Assembly (NCBI GenBank): GCA_902728285.1
Contig: CACVBU010000751.1
Location: forward strand, 1 to 64,000
Reading direction: 5' to 3'
Length of the DNA: 64,000 bases
Origin: Clytia hemisphaerica
Taxonomy: Eukaryota; Cnidaria; Hydrozoa; Leptothecata; Clytiidae
How positions within the stretch are numbered: the stretch's first letter is position 1; each line of letters starts with the position of its first letter. A program made the position numbers and the translations under genes. The notes under the pieces were generated by a model, which did no database searches, had not been told where the DNA came from, and was given only the letters and a program-made list of their open reading frames with translations. Below are positions 54,001 to 64,000 of the stretch, piece by piece.

Positions 54001-57000
54001 GAGGACTGGAAGATGGCGCATGTCACGCCAATCTACAAAAACAAGGGTGCTCACAACCTAGCCATAAACTACCGTCCAGTCAGTTTAACATCTATAGTAT
54101 GCAAAATGATGGAGTCAGTGCTACGAAAAGCTATTATGGATCATCTTGTGGAAGAAAATCTTTTATCTGAAAAACAGTACGGTTTTATTGGTAAGCGATC
54201 AACAGTCACTCAACTTCTTTACTACATTGACCAATGTTGTGAAACGATGGCAGAAGGCAAAGTTGTTGATTGCATCTATTTTGATTTTGCAAAAGCGTTT
54301 GACACCGTCCCTCACAGGAGGTTAAAGAAAAAACTGGAATGTTACGGGGTAGGTGGAAGTCTACTAAACTGGATAACATCGTTTTTGTCAGATCGCAAGC
54401 AGCTGGTCAAAGTCAACTCAGCCAAATCAACAACTAACCCTGTCTTAAGTGGGATTCCTCAAGGAAGTGTACTAGGACCTCTGCTATTTGTCATTTACAT
54501 CAATGATTTGCCAGACAAAGTAGTTTCGGATGCATTTCTCTTTGCTGATGACACGAAAATAGTGAAGACTATAGATTCGGTAGAAGACTCTATCGTTGTA
54601 CAAAGAGATATCGATGAAATGGAAAAGTGGTCTCAGGATTGGTTACTCACGTTCCATCCTGATAAATGTCATGTCTTAACAATAGGTAAATTCGCCAACA
54701 TTAAGCATGCACACAGATACCAGCTTGGAGGTAATGAACTTGAACATGTTTTTGAAGAAAAAGACCTCGGCATCTTGATCGATTCGGAACTAACTTTCGA
54801 GGAGCATATATCCAAACAGGTTAACAAAGCAAATTCAATCCTTGGAGTCATCAAAAGAAGTTTTAACGACTTGAGTCCTTCGGCATTTTGTACTCTGTAC
54901 ACCACCTTTGTCAGACCTCACTTGGAATATGCACAATCAGTATGGCAGCCAAAATTACGTCGTAGTATAAATTTGATTGAAGGTGTTCAAAGACGGGCGA
55001 CAAGACTGATTCCTCAATATCGTAATCTCCACTACGAAGAACGTTTAAAAAGACTCAAGCTTCCATCTCTTGAGTTCAGAAGGCTTTTCAGTGATATGGT
55101 GCAAATATATAAGCATATTCATTTTTACGACCCACAGACAACTCGGAACAAGTTTGTTAAAAAATCCCGTCCAACCAGATTCCATGATCATGAATTTGTT
55201 CCAAACTTTGCTGATGATGGTTTTCGTGGGGCTCAGACGAAATCTTTCTACTATAGATCAATCCCAACATGGAATGCACTACCGCGATTTGTCATCGAGT
55301 CGACCTCAATCAAATTGTTTAAAGAAAGCCTAAACAAAGCGTGGGAAAAACACCAACTAAGATACTTGACATATTAATATTGTAATTAGAAATCGGTTCG
55401 TAGAGGTCCACCTCGGGCCTGTGAGCTTGTATACATCATAATAATAATAATAATAAATAAAACGTCTCCCAAAATCTTATGAACTCTCCAACTTAGATGT
55501 TTTAAAATGTTTTTAAAACAGTTTAAAAGTTTTTTAGTATTATTTAACTTAAATGAGCCCTTTATCGAAAAGTTTCTTAGAGAAGAATATGGAAATACCA
55601 ATTGAGTTAGTTAATAGATTGGCTTACCAAAGTGATGTCCCTGGAAGCAGCAGCTGCACTCAAATGTAAACTTGATTCTTTTGAGGAGCTGCTTGTGTCT
55701 AAAGCCCGTGCAAATGTACCAATTGATCTGAATAAATAAATTGAAATTGAATTATCATCAAATTATAGCTCAAAAAAACTCTTCACGCTTCATTTTACAT
55801 CCTTACTGCATTTGCTCACAAAACCCTGTTCAGGCCAAAAGAATATCACAATGCAATACGAACAGGCGGTTCTTATTTTTTTAGAGCGTTGTTAGAGCTT
55901 CCCAAAAAATCAAAAAAGAAGCTGTAAATATGATTACAAAGGGGATAAGGATTTTCAAAGTAAAATTTGTAAGGATTTGTAGCAAAGTTTGTCTTTTTAT
56001 AAATTTAATCAATAGTCAGCAATAGTCTTCTTCTTGAAAACTCTTTCAGCTCCAAAAAGACGGCATTAATGGCCATCCAAGGTCATCTGAGAGAGGCAAG
56101 TTGTGAAAAGCAGGTAGATTCAAGAAGGGAGTGTTAAAGATCCTTGTGCACAGTAGATGTTACCAAGCATACCTTGAAATGACAAGAAACTGGTCGACTT
56201 GTTTATCAGAAAGTGGGTTTTCCGGATCCCAAACTAGAGTTTCAAGTTCATCGTTATTTTGTAATTCTCCTGGAGAAGAAAATAGATTGGTATCATTTAG
56301 GTGTCATACAATTAACTTAACAAAAATGAGTAGCAGAAGTCAAAGATCAAACCTTTTGCCATTTCATCTTCCACTTCTGTTTGATATTCGTCACCAACTC
56401 CAATCTCACCACGATCAGCAAGCAATGTTTTTTGTTGTGGGTCATATACCAACAAATAGTAAAACCAATCTTCCTCTTTCAAGTAATCCAACAAAGCTTC
56501 AACTTCAGAATACAGTGTGACTGAACATTTCCCTCTAAAAGAATTACATAATTCATATTTTGAGAAATAGTAACATCTAAATTTCACAAAAACAGCATAT
56601 TTTATTAAATAGATAAGGGGGTATGATCACACACAACTAAGTCCGATAGGTTTGGAAACAATGATCTTATGCTCTTGATTGTTTACTATAGACTCACCTT
56701 ATTGTATTAGCATTTATTATTTCAAGTTGTCTAGACAGAAAAACTTCTCTGAGTTTCAATTGATGGTTTTGCTCGTCACTTAGGATGTCTGATCCAACAT
56801 TGATCTCTCCCTCAATTTCAGCAGATTCTGAGAATTAAATATATGTCAATGGTACAGCTAAATGCGTTTTGATGGATAAGATTCCTTTGTCTACTTCCTT
56901 TAGGTGGAAGGAAGGACATATCAAGCATAAATAGGCTAAAGTCAACAAAATTCCTAAGGGATATGTTTTTGGGAGAACTTGATAAGATCGCTGAACTTGT

Positions 57001-60000
57001 CTGGTGACAGGCTCTCTTTTAGTCGAAAGACATAGTTTATACTTGGCCTTCAAATAAATAAATGCATTCATTTTCCCAAAAACTTTTTTTTTAAAGTATC
57101 CCTGATATCAGCACGTCCAATCTTAAGTTCTTTTTGAGATTTGACATTGACAAAAGCTAATCCAATTGTTTATAAAGATATGCGTATTTTGTATTTAAAA
57201 ATGGAAAGATTGGACTTCAAATAATGCTTGTCTTGAATGGATTCTTATAACACAAACCAATGTAATGAATGCCAGTTATAATGAAGCTTTGAGAAAATCT
57301 TTAAACACAATATACTTACGAACATGCTTGTCTGCTTCCCTTCCCAAAACATTTGACAAGTCTCGCCTTCTGTAAAAGCAGGACACTTTTGCCTCTACTT
57401 GACCATTGGATGTCTGTCAAAAAAAAAACAAAGATCAATATATTATGATAAGCCAACAAATCAATAGGTGAAACAATGGCTTTAAAATGATTTTAAAAAC
57501 ACTTTGGAAAATTTAAGTCTAGGTACAGTGTAGTTGGCAATGAACAAGGTTCCTGATTCAACTTCAGGTTGGGTTTTACCAAAGGGAAAAATGGTACTTA
57601 TCCAGGGAAGGAAGTAATGTTTCTGGTCTACCCTGTCTTAGGTCCCACAAATAAATTTCAATATATATTTCACCTTTGTTAGCTCTTCAATTCTTCTGAT
57701 TTGGTAAGGATGGCTAGGTTGAGTTTCAACATAAACATAGTCTGGAATTCATAGAGAAAGCGATTTTAAACTATCAATGAAAGAAAATTCTTTTGAGCCT
57801 AGTATATACTCACTTGTGTAAAAATATTCGGTCCAAGTGCACCTAAGTGAATTTATCAGAGAGGCACACTTAAACACCATATTATGTACTCACTATAATT
57901 TTTTTCAAATGAAAAGGGGGTAAGACGCAGTTAAATGCAAAAAAATTCCCCTCTCTTTTTTCTATTCCAAAATAATTGAATGTGTTTTTATGCAGTGTCT
58001 TTGATGATTTTGAAAAAAATTGAAAATTCCAAATATTTTGATGATGTCTGTTTAAGGTCTGCCTAGCAAATTCAAGAGGTTTTTTTAAGTGTGTTTAAGT
58101 GTGTCAAAGCTGGTCAAAGTACATTTAGTGAATGATATTAAAGTCTATTCACGATAAGTGTGCACTCTTTTTTCTTTTACCTATAACTTTTGAAGGAATT
58201 CTTCAATCTATATAAATTTGGTATCGTTGGAGAGATATTTGTGAGTGGAACAATTTGAAATAAAAAAATCTTCAAAAGAATTCTAAAAATGAAGATGAAA
58301 ATGTAGAAGAAAAAAATGAAGATCTTGTAGAAAAGTGCTATAACTTTCATTTTCGCTGGGGAGATTCTTTGATCTTTGGAGGTCATCACTGTGAAAAAAT
58401 TTCACTAAAATATTTATTCAATACTAAACTATGATACAAAGTTAATAAGTGATTGACCCCAAAAAACAGCAGAAAACAGCGTTTTTAGACCTCAATTAGC
58501 TTATAACTTTGTTTGATATCTTTTAATTGAATGATTATTTTTGAGAAATTTTTTCACAGTGATGACGCTCGATAATCAAGGTTTCACTTCAGTGAAAACG
58601 ATAGTTATAGCACTTTTCTACAAGATCTTCATTTTTTTCTTCTTCATTTTCATCTTCATTTTTAGAATTTATTTTAAAGATTTTTTTAATATTTCAAATT
58701 GTTCCACTAACTAATATCTTTCCAATGATATCAAATTTATAAAGATTGAAGAATTCCTTCAAAAGTTATAAGTAAATGAAAAAAGAGTGCACACTTATCG
58801 TGAATAGACTTAAGCAGGGGGGGGTCAAGCCTCAGGGTACTAAAGCATAGCCTAGAGAGGGTACTTATCTAAAAAAATTTTTGACTCATACCACCCACCC
58901 AAATAAGTACCCGGGTACTTAATGACTTTTCCCTTCTAGACCCTATACCCACCCAAAAAGTACCCGGGTACTTAAGGACTTTTCTCTTCTAGACCCCATA
59001 CCTCTTTGTTTTTATTTCAAAATGTTCGAACACTTTGTTTTGTTATGATTCGAAAGTACTTAGTGCTCTGTTTACATTGAGAGATCAACCTTGTTCTCAA
59101 GTGATACATTGTTTCTTTTTTCTTAACTAGCTACTCGGCAATCATAATGAATGAGGACTTAGGTATTCATCAAAATGTTGTACAGTTACAGTATACAAAA
59201 GGCAAAATATTATTTCCCAAGTAAAACGCAGGAAAAGCCTCTTCAGGAGCTTTGCTTTCTTATGGGCTTCTGATTCACAAGCTTCTGATAAAAGATTCGA
59301 ACGTCTAGGAAACTTTTCGAATGTTTTTGTAGTAGAAAAGAAAAAATGTAAGAGAGAGAGAGAAAATATATCAGTGAAAATAAACACTCAGAAGGAGTTC
59401 ATTACATCACTATATCACGTGAAAACATAATAGAATAGAAGGGAAGGGAAACACTCGATGGAGCTCGATCAAAGATGGAGCTCGATCAAAACAAACAAAA
59501 CAGGACCTTGGCTTTCACTTTCACTTCAAAACTTTTCCCTAAATTTCTTTTTCTTGGCAGGTCTTTTTATGTTTTGATATTACATCAACAATATAAAACA
59601 ATTTAAAACTTTCTTTTCATCGATAATATTTTTATATGGCAGAATCATGTTTTTATCTGTTCTTCGTGTCAAATTTTATATTTTTAACCATCCAGTGATG
59701 GAATAAAAATGTCAAAGGTTTTTAACAATACTTAAGTCTCAAAGCCCTTAAATTATCTTGAAAACAAAATAAAACTACTCACCAGTACTCACCAAAATTG
59801 AGTCAAGGTACTTATTTTACAAAGAAAATTCACATAAGACCCACCCAATTAGTACCCGGGTACTTGTTTGATTAAACAAACTTGGCTCCCCACCCACCCA
59901 AAAAGTACCCGGGTACTTATCAAATTTTTTTTGGAAAAACACCCACCCACATAGCCGGTGGGGCTATGCTTTAGTACCCTGAGGCTTGACCCCCCCCTGA

Positions 60001-60278
60001 CTTAAGTAGAAAAGTTTGTTTGCTGTGCTCAGGTACAAATAAATGCAATTTTAACAAAAGTGAGTACCAAGCTTATTAAGGTGTATAATGGTAATATTCA
60101 TCAATGTTGATGATTTAAGCAACGTTATCTCCAGTAAATTACGTTACACCTGATTACACTGTTTAGTCTTATAAAAACACAATAGGAAATTACCTCCAAC
60201 TCTGTAAATGTTTGAAGCAGGGAGCATTTTAGACATTTGTGTGGAGTTTTCGTAGCCCTGCTTCCCACCACGGGACAT
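48015..60278 (-). CDS. MTA: Metastasis-associated protein (MTA), NuRD subunit, 17 exons
   Basis: Minus-strand exons: 60278-60194, 57741-57674, 57413-57320, 56827-56698, 56534-56353, 56269-56173, 55727-55628, 51476-51359, 51098-51028, 50784-50544, 50372-50250, 50114-49978, 49842-49629, 49447-49163, 48980-48879, 48760-48418, 48174-48015. GT-AG sites and phases agree throughout; 849 aa. MTA scaffolds HDAC1/2 and RBBP4/7 in the NuRD complex. Domains: BAH about 20-165 ([21 protein letters not shown]), ELM2 about 166-290 ([12 protein letters not shown]), SANT about 292-345 ([20 protein letters not shown]), GATA-type finger about 390-420 (CESCF, WYPWGP, CKDCW), two C2H2 fingers about 448-497, the MTA R1 RBBP-binding region about 510-550 ([11 protein letters not shown]), a further C2H2 finger about 672-695, a basic QRKIARKPF motif like the second RBBP site, and the C-terminal DPIVIDDD. 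The C2H2 fingers are absent from vertebrate MTA1-3. Confidence 0.96.
51486..52414 (+). CDS. LINE ORF1, 5'-truncated RNA-binding protein
   Basis: Coding sequence continues into the element from its left edge. The ATG at 51416 lies in MTA exon 8 antisense DNA, so the element's own start is missing. The first residues end a Cys-rich motif (YTCQNC). A coiled coil follows at about 51600-51740 ([16 protein letters not shown]). Then comes the RRM-like and C-terminal block typical of LINE ORF1 ([27 protein letters not shown]). It ends with TAA TAG. ORF1 proteins bind the element RNA and act as chaperones in retrotransposition. A slippery heptamer lies at 52369-52375, 37 nt before the stop. Confidence 0.85.
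52366..55377 (+). CDS. LINE ORF2: endonuclease plus reverse transcriptase
   Basis: The frame is open from 52366 (after a TGA at 52363-52365) to the stop at 55377, about 1,003 codons. The first ATG is only at 52636, but conserved endonuclease sequence starts earlier ([10 protein letters not shown] near 52482), so that ATG is unlikely to be the true start. The endonuclease shows CIYRSP, GDFNLP and [10 protein letters not shown]. The RT shows [44 protein letters not shown] and the catalytic FADD in FLFADDTK. The C-terminal region has [11 protein letters not shown] and [11 protein letters not shown]. No stops or frameshifts occur, so it may still be functional. It lies in the -1 frame relative to ORF1. 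Confidence 0.9.
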   Translation, partial: YKKRFRCKEAENQKTIIETNHYKQALTSNKANPTPRTIPEIRILSTNADQFTKAKKGILNKINQLEKPHLIAICEVKPKHGEKWQIHEYEMKDYKVVNSTNTNNNKGRGIVILAHSSIDHLVADIESPVEFEETCIIEISLAKKDKLVFACIYRSPTKHANSHENNSMLNSLLKSLSQDKRYSHKCIVGDFNLPTINWENWTTPHIEDSKEEKFLDALRDSFLYQYVKEPTRCRGTDDPSLVDLILTSEYNQVNNLKYLSPLGKGDHSVLVFDFKCCAEQKPSCQKYSYNSANFQEMRRFLRAANWTQDFIATSNGKTVCELWEQFKTDLNDLKSRFVPLKEVGNSFWKKKGNIPIGEDIRNEIRIKDRLHRKWINSSDADKEFNRAKYVSARNRVNSIMRRTRRNHEREISRSAKNNPKRFWSHVRNQLKSTSRVASLLESEDNKESLKHEDIEKANILQKQFCGVFTNEPNGQLPSFDKRTDTMIDIPEISLETIIRQIKQLDPSKSFGPDEIHPLMLKELVDFVAEPLKIIMNKTLEDSVLPEDWKMAHVTPIYKNKGAHNLAINYRPVSLTSIVCKMMESVLRKAIMDHLVEENLLSEKQYGFIGKRSTVTQLLYYIDQCCETMAEGKVVDCIYFDFAKAFDTVPHRRLKKKLECYGVGGSLLNWITSFLSDRKQLVKVNSAKSTTNPVLSGIPQGSVLGPLLFVIYINDLPDKVVSDAFLFADDTKIVKTIDSVEDSIVVQRDIDEMEKWSQDWLLTFHPDKCHVLTIGKFANIKHAHRYQLGGNELEHVFEEKDLGILIDSELTFEEHISKQVNKANSILGVIKRSFNDLSPSAFCTLYTTFVRPHLEYAQSVWQPKLRRSINLIEGVQRRATRLIPQYRNLHYEERLKRLKLPSLEFRRLFSDMVQIYKHIHFYDPQTTRNKFVKKSRPTRFHDHEFVPNFADDGFRGAQTKSFYYRSIPTWNALPRFVIESTSIKLFKESLNKAWEKHQLRYLTY
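52369..52375 (+). promoter_or_regulatory. Candidate -1 frameshift slippery site A AAA AAC
   Basis: The heptamer is in the correct phase of ORF1 (AC[A AAA AAC] GGT). A -1 slip continues as CGG TTT CGC in the ORF2 frame, which is open from 52366 onward. ORF1 stops 37 nt later. I did not find a convincing downstream pseudoknot by eye. Confidence 0.5.
58142..58810. repeat. 669-bp near-complete palindrome in MTA intron 1
   Basis: The left half starts AGTCTATTCACGATAAGTGT and the right half ends with its complement. The arms stay similar nearly to the centre around 58440-58510 (shared ATTCTTCAATCT, GTGCTATAACT, CACAGTGATGA blocks). TAA flanks both sides (58139-58141, 58811-58813). As part of the intron RNA it would form a very long hairpin. 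Confidence 0.75.
58815..59999. mobile_element. hAT-like TIR element with ACTTAAG duplication, MTA intron 1
   Basis: Ends are CAGGGGGGGGTCAAGCCTCA and its complement, continuing GGGTACTAAAGCATAGCC. It is flanked by exact ACTTAAG copies (58808-58814 and 60000-60006). CAGGGG ends are common in hAT elements, though their duplications are usually 8 bp. The palindrome AGTACCCGGGTACTT occurs twice near each end. It inserted at the right edge of the neighbouring palindrome. Confidence 0.75.
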
Positions 60279-62124
60279 TTTTATGAATAACTTTTATTAT
60301 CAATATGATTGATTACCACACTCTAAAAGAATAAATACTTTTAACTAAATAGTAAGAAATATAAAAAACATCTTCACTGTGTGAACCAGGGTTCAATGAC
60401 AAGAAAATTTAGTATAACAATAAAAACTCCACTGACTGCTGTTTCAAGTTTCTAAGTGTTTGGTTATACCCATTACCGTAACTTGGTCTAATATCAACAC
60501 CCCTCATCTAATTCAGACACCCTTCTTCAGAGCTGAAAATAAGATGAAGGTCAAAACTATTGATCGAGCTCAATCAAACGCATTCAAACACGATTGGCAA
60601 CCAATGTAGAACGGAGGGACAGAATTTGCATAACTAAAGGCAAGAATACAGCAGAAAAATGTATTGAGGAAGCAAGGAAGCTATAAAACTCTCTGAGATT
60701 GTTCTTATTAGGTAGTCTTCAAATTAGAATAGATCTTAAAAATCTGTCCCACCATTTTCATTTTTTTGTAAGAATCTTTTTCATTGAAGTCTTGCTATTT
60801 CCTTTTCTTTCTTTCTAAATGACTAAGTGAACAAATAAGTATCTACTATTTCAAACAAGTGATTCCTGAGGGGACATTATTTTCTAGTCAGTTCTAGTCT
60901 CTAATTAATCAAATCTACCTTATTAAGGGAATTAATTTTCAAGAGACAGCTTCCCTCGCGAAATATTTTAATTTTTGCAGGACTTATTTTCGGGACTAAC
61001 TTCGTCTGTAATTTTCGCGAATTGCCGAATTTTTTCAGATTTTCACATCTTACGTTAGTTTGATTACGAGATTTTGTGTGTACAGGAGAATCTCCATAAC
61101 TTGAACGGCTACGAGGAATGAAAATTTATTCGAATTAAAGAGACATTCGAGTAATGGAGACTCATTTATGAGAGTTTTTTAGCTGAAAAAATTTTTATCG
61201 CAAAAAAATTAATTTTTATTAGGATTAAATTTCTCAAATTTAGCAAGAAATAAGAGCTTCAAAATTTTCGCAAGGGATTATAATTTCGCAAAGAAGGCGA
61301 AATTTGCAAAATGTAATTCCCGCGAAAATGTATTCCCTTAATGCAAATGGGCTTTGAATCTTAAACTTTTCTCAATTGAAATATGCTCTATCCTAAGATG
61401 ACAATATCCAGCCATTGTAATCTTTCTACCCTGCAGAATTCAGAAAAACAGAAAATCACTGCTAGAGCAAGATGGAAAAAAAGGTTTAAAAACATTCTTT
61501 TTGTAGAAAAATGCACTAATAAGTTGCAATTCCAAGTCAAATACCTTCCAGGAAAGAAAAGTGCTACCGTCAACTGCTCTAATTTGGGACTATCTGACAA
61601 AACATGGGACTGCAATTCTATCACCATTTCACCGAACCTCCCACCATTTCACCGAACCTCCAAAATTGAAATATGAGAAAAATCCATAGTCGAACACACG
61701 CAAATGTCTGGAACGAAGAAGACCAAATTAGTGGCAAAACAAAAACAAAAAAAGTTAAAAAGGGCACGCTATCAGTGAAAGTTATCATAACATGTTATGA
61801 CAGAGAGTATGATTGGTAAACTTGGTGGAGTTATCAAAACAAATTTTTTGTCAAAGAGATTTAACAGTGAGTGAAAATACAGGCCAGATATCAACAGTCC
61901 CATGTTTCGACCAATCGTCCCAAGTTAGAGCAGTTGACAGTACCATATAACTGAACCACTTTTTTACTAAAAATTGGCAAAATAAGGAAAAAAGGACACA
62001 AAATTTATAATTGCAGATTTTACTTTCTCTATTTCTATTTGGTTGAGTTGCAGGAGGCTTTAGAGGCCTATTCTCACAACTATATACGCTTACTAATGAG
62101 CGTCCCGTCAGCACCTTGAACTGA
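60279..62124. other. MTA upstream region, mostly unassigned
   Basis: This should contain the MTA promoter and any 5' UTR exon. A stretch at 60476-60535 (GTAACTTGGTCTAAT...GACACCCTT) resembles 22175-22235, indicating another dispersed repeat. A TTTTCGCG-type foldback lies at about 60918-61342. No other gene was seen. Confidence 0.4.
60918..61342. repeat. TTTTCGCG foldback, degraded
   Basis: The left end CTTATTAAGGGAATTAATTTT and the right end GTATTCCCTTAATG are inverted. The interior has TTCGCGA / GCGAAA units in both orientations. It resembles 25663-25988 in style but its ends have diverged. Confidence 0.5.
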
Positions 62125-62251
62125 CTACCCAATTCCCCTCACATGGCATGGGTTGACCCTGGCGAAGAAACGTTTCACTTGCCGTGAGTGGGAATCGAAC
62201 ACTGGCCTCCTGCACAGAAGCCAAGGTCGACTACCACTATACCACGTCACC
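62125..62251 (-). repeat. tRNA-derived SINE, copy 2
   Basis: Minus-strand head GGTGACGTGGTATAGTGGTA with B box GTTCGATTCC (complement of 62191-62200), then CACTTGCC-like linker and GGTCAACCCATGCCATGTGA with GGGGAATTGGGTA. Head and tail both match copy 1 at 29935-30083. Sequence differences make a functional tRNA unlikely. Confidence 0.75.
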
Positions 62252-62682
62252 TCATACTAATGGTAGACATAAAAGAGGCCTCCCCAGCAGACCTTCAATT
62301 CCACGCAATCACACTAAAAGTCTTCTTTTCATAGTAAATAATAGTTTCATTTGCTTCAATTAATGCCTAAATCAGTTTCTTTGAACTTTCAGTTCACTAT
62401 CCAGACAATGCAAAAAAGTTTCTATCATTTGCAATAAATAACTATGTATGTATGTTTTGTAATTTTCATGAATGCTAACAACAGTCAATGCAGTTTCCAA
62501 AATCATTTCTACACAATTTAGAAAACATGTAATTTACCTTAATTTTTACAAACAAAATACCTATATGAAATACAAAGTCAAAAAGTTTCAGGTAGAAATA
62601 TAACGAGGGGAGAAGTAATTTGCAAAACTCCCTTGTGGGTTTTGAGGTACGTACATCTATTGTGGGTTCTAACTTATTAACA

Positions 62683-63149
62683 TACCGTGAATGGTCCTAA
62701 ATCCGACAGCCCTGCCTAAATCTGACCCCCCACAACTACAGTATGAAAAAAAATTCCATGTTTATAAACATTCCTTCTCCAAGTTGAACAATAAACTATT
62801 GCAAGGACTCTTGAAACAAGAAATCTAACAAGATGACTATAATGTCAAGATGTCAATTAATGTGATCAAATAGTTTGAGTTGTAAAAATAATTAACTCTA
62901 TTATTCTGAATCTGTTCTCGTGTTTAAAACGTTAACAATTTATGTATATAATAAAAAATTATGTTTTGTATAAGAAGGAATTATTGCAATTTGGTTCAAT
63001 TGGTTCAGTGTATCAAATCTCTCAGTCTTGTTGACACTTTGGTATCTTCATTGCATCACAGCGAAAGGTTTGTTTTAATTTTAGATTGTATCTTTGAAAG
63101 ACCCCATCAGATTTAGGCATGACTGTCAGATTTAGGATCATTCACGGTA
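62683..63149. mobile_element. TA-flanked MITE, copy B (uninterrupted)
   Basis: Ends are TACCGTGAATGGTCCTAAAT and the complement of TACCGTGAATGATCCTAAAT. A second internal CCTAAATCTGA motif follows at each end. Copy A at 10276-11202 is in the opposite orientation. This copy shows the unoccupied target of the element nested in copy A. Confidence 0.7.
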
Positions 63150-63696
63150 TGAACAGTTCTAAAACAAACTTACCTAGATGTACAGGTGCAAAATTTTACC
63201 TTGATTGACCCAGTGGACTTAAAGATATTGTCAATAGTATAAATGTGGGTTTTGAGGTATGTATTCGAAAAAAGTGCAAATTTTAAAAAGCAATGACATA
63301 AAAACAATCTAACATATAACATTGAAAATATCAGGAAGAACTCTTTTCATGGGACTCTTCGCACCATCAAACAAGTTTCTTGATAAAGACAGCCCAATTA
63401 TTTAGATCAGAAATTTAGTGTGGGTTTTGCGATACATATACCTGTAATTGTTTTCCCAAATTCACACATTCACGCAATGTTTTTTTGCAATTTGCACAAT
63501 TTTTGTTCACGCAAAACTTTCTAATTCACGTATATTCACCCACACAATTTAATTTTTAATTTTCACGCATTCCACACAAGTAAAAAAGCCCATTCACGTA
63601 ATCATGCGAACTGCTGGGTGATATATAATGAGACTGTATAGTTATATATGTGGAGCAATTTGTTACTCAATAGACCGTCCACATTATCCTAATGAC

Positions 63697-63940
63697 TACC
63701 ATGAGATTGGGTAACTTGCATCAGTGGAGGTTAACATGCATAGCTCTCAAATGAATGACCTGGCTGGTCATCAAAATACAAAATTAAATCAAAACAAACT
63801 TGGTAGAGTAGAACTGCGAGCGGAGCTGCGTAGTTCATTTGTTTTGAAATTTTGCTGATTTGATTGATCAATCATTTGATGGCTTATGCAAGTTTTCCTC
63901 CACTGATGCAAGTTACCCGACTTCACTGGACTTCACGGTA
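63697..63940. mobile_element. TA-flanked palindromic MITE (TACCNTGAGATTGGG), copy 2
   Basis: It starts TACCATGAGATTGGGTAAC and ends CTTCACGGTA. It shares TTGCATCAGTGGAGG and CAAATGAATGACC with copy 1 at 18350-18571, but differs in the loop and has extra bases near the right end. Confidence 0.75.
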
Positions 63941-64000
63941 TTGCGTTCAAAAATCGAATTTCAATTATGCGATTGCATTTGATTTGGTTTGATTGGTTCA

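Larger units (their letters stand above)
51486..55462 (+). mobile_element. Nearly intact LINE (CR1/L2-like), antisense in MTA intron 7
   Basis: It contains an ORF1 lacking its start, an ORF2 with endonuclease and reverse transcriptase, and a 3' tail of ATA/TAA repeats (55437-55461), as in LINEs that end in a simple repeat. The left junction is very close to MTA exon 8, between 51477 and about 51500. Long open frames without stops indicate a recent insertion. It is oriented opposite to MTA transcription. Confidence 0.9.

Overview
The window is animal nuclear DNA: AT-rich, intron-rich and loaded with repeats. Five protein-coding genes can be rebuilt exon by exon with intact reading frames and GT-AG splice sites. 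They are NUDT22 (minus, 2560-5294, 5 exons, 292 aa), a BTB-BACK-PHR protein of the BTBD1/2/3/6 family (minus, 6024-7364, one coding exon, 446 aa), carnitine palmitoyltransferase 1 (plus, 24959-35571, 14 exons, 785 aa), a BTB-BACK-Kelch protein with a long charged N-terminus (minus, 40139-46855, 6 exons, 775 aa) and the NuRD subunit MTA (minus, 48015-60278, 17 exons, 849 aa). The gene set is metazoan. C2H2 fingers inside MTA, one compact CPT1 and many TTTTCGCG-type foldback elements suggest an invertebrate; the phylum is not resolved.

Layout: 1-2559 is non-coding with a C-rich foldback. 2560-7364 holds two minus-strand genes. 7365-24958 is a 17 kb repeat region with a degenerate LINE (15862-18349), three CCGGAC-rich elements with exact 8-bp target duplications, TA-flanked foldbacks, a nested insertion and a 2 kb TIR element. 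24959-35571 is CPT1, whose introns hold nested MITEs, a tRNA-derived SINE and a 1.7 kb minisatellite-filled TIR element. 35572-40138 is intergenic with a degraded reverse transcriptase and a Mutator-like element (83-bp TIRs, 9-bp duplication). 40139-46855 is the Kelch gene. 48015-60278 is MTA, with a nearly intact LINE inserted antisense in intron 7 and two large foldbacks in intron 1. 60279-64000 is intergenic with a SINE and further foldbacks.

The genes are not an obvious pathway: nucleotide-sugar hydrolysis, two BTB proteins (probable CUL3 adaptors), mitochondrial fatty-acid import and chromatin remodelling. They look like ordinary neighbours. The most unusual points are in the mobile DNA. 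The plus-strand LINE has an in-frame A AAA AAC heptamer exactly where a -1 shift would join ORF1 to ORF2. Several non-autonomous transposon families can be defined by their target-site duplications within this one window, and one has its empty site here too.
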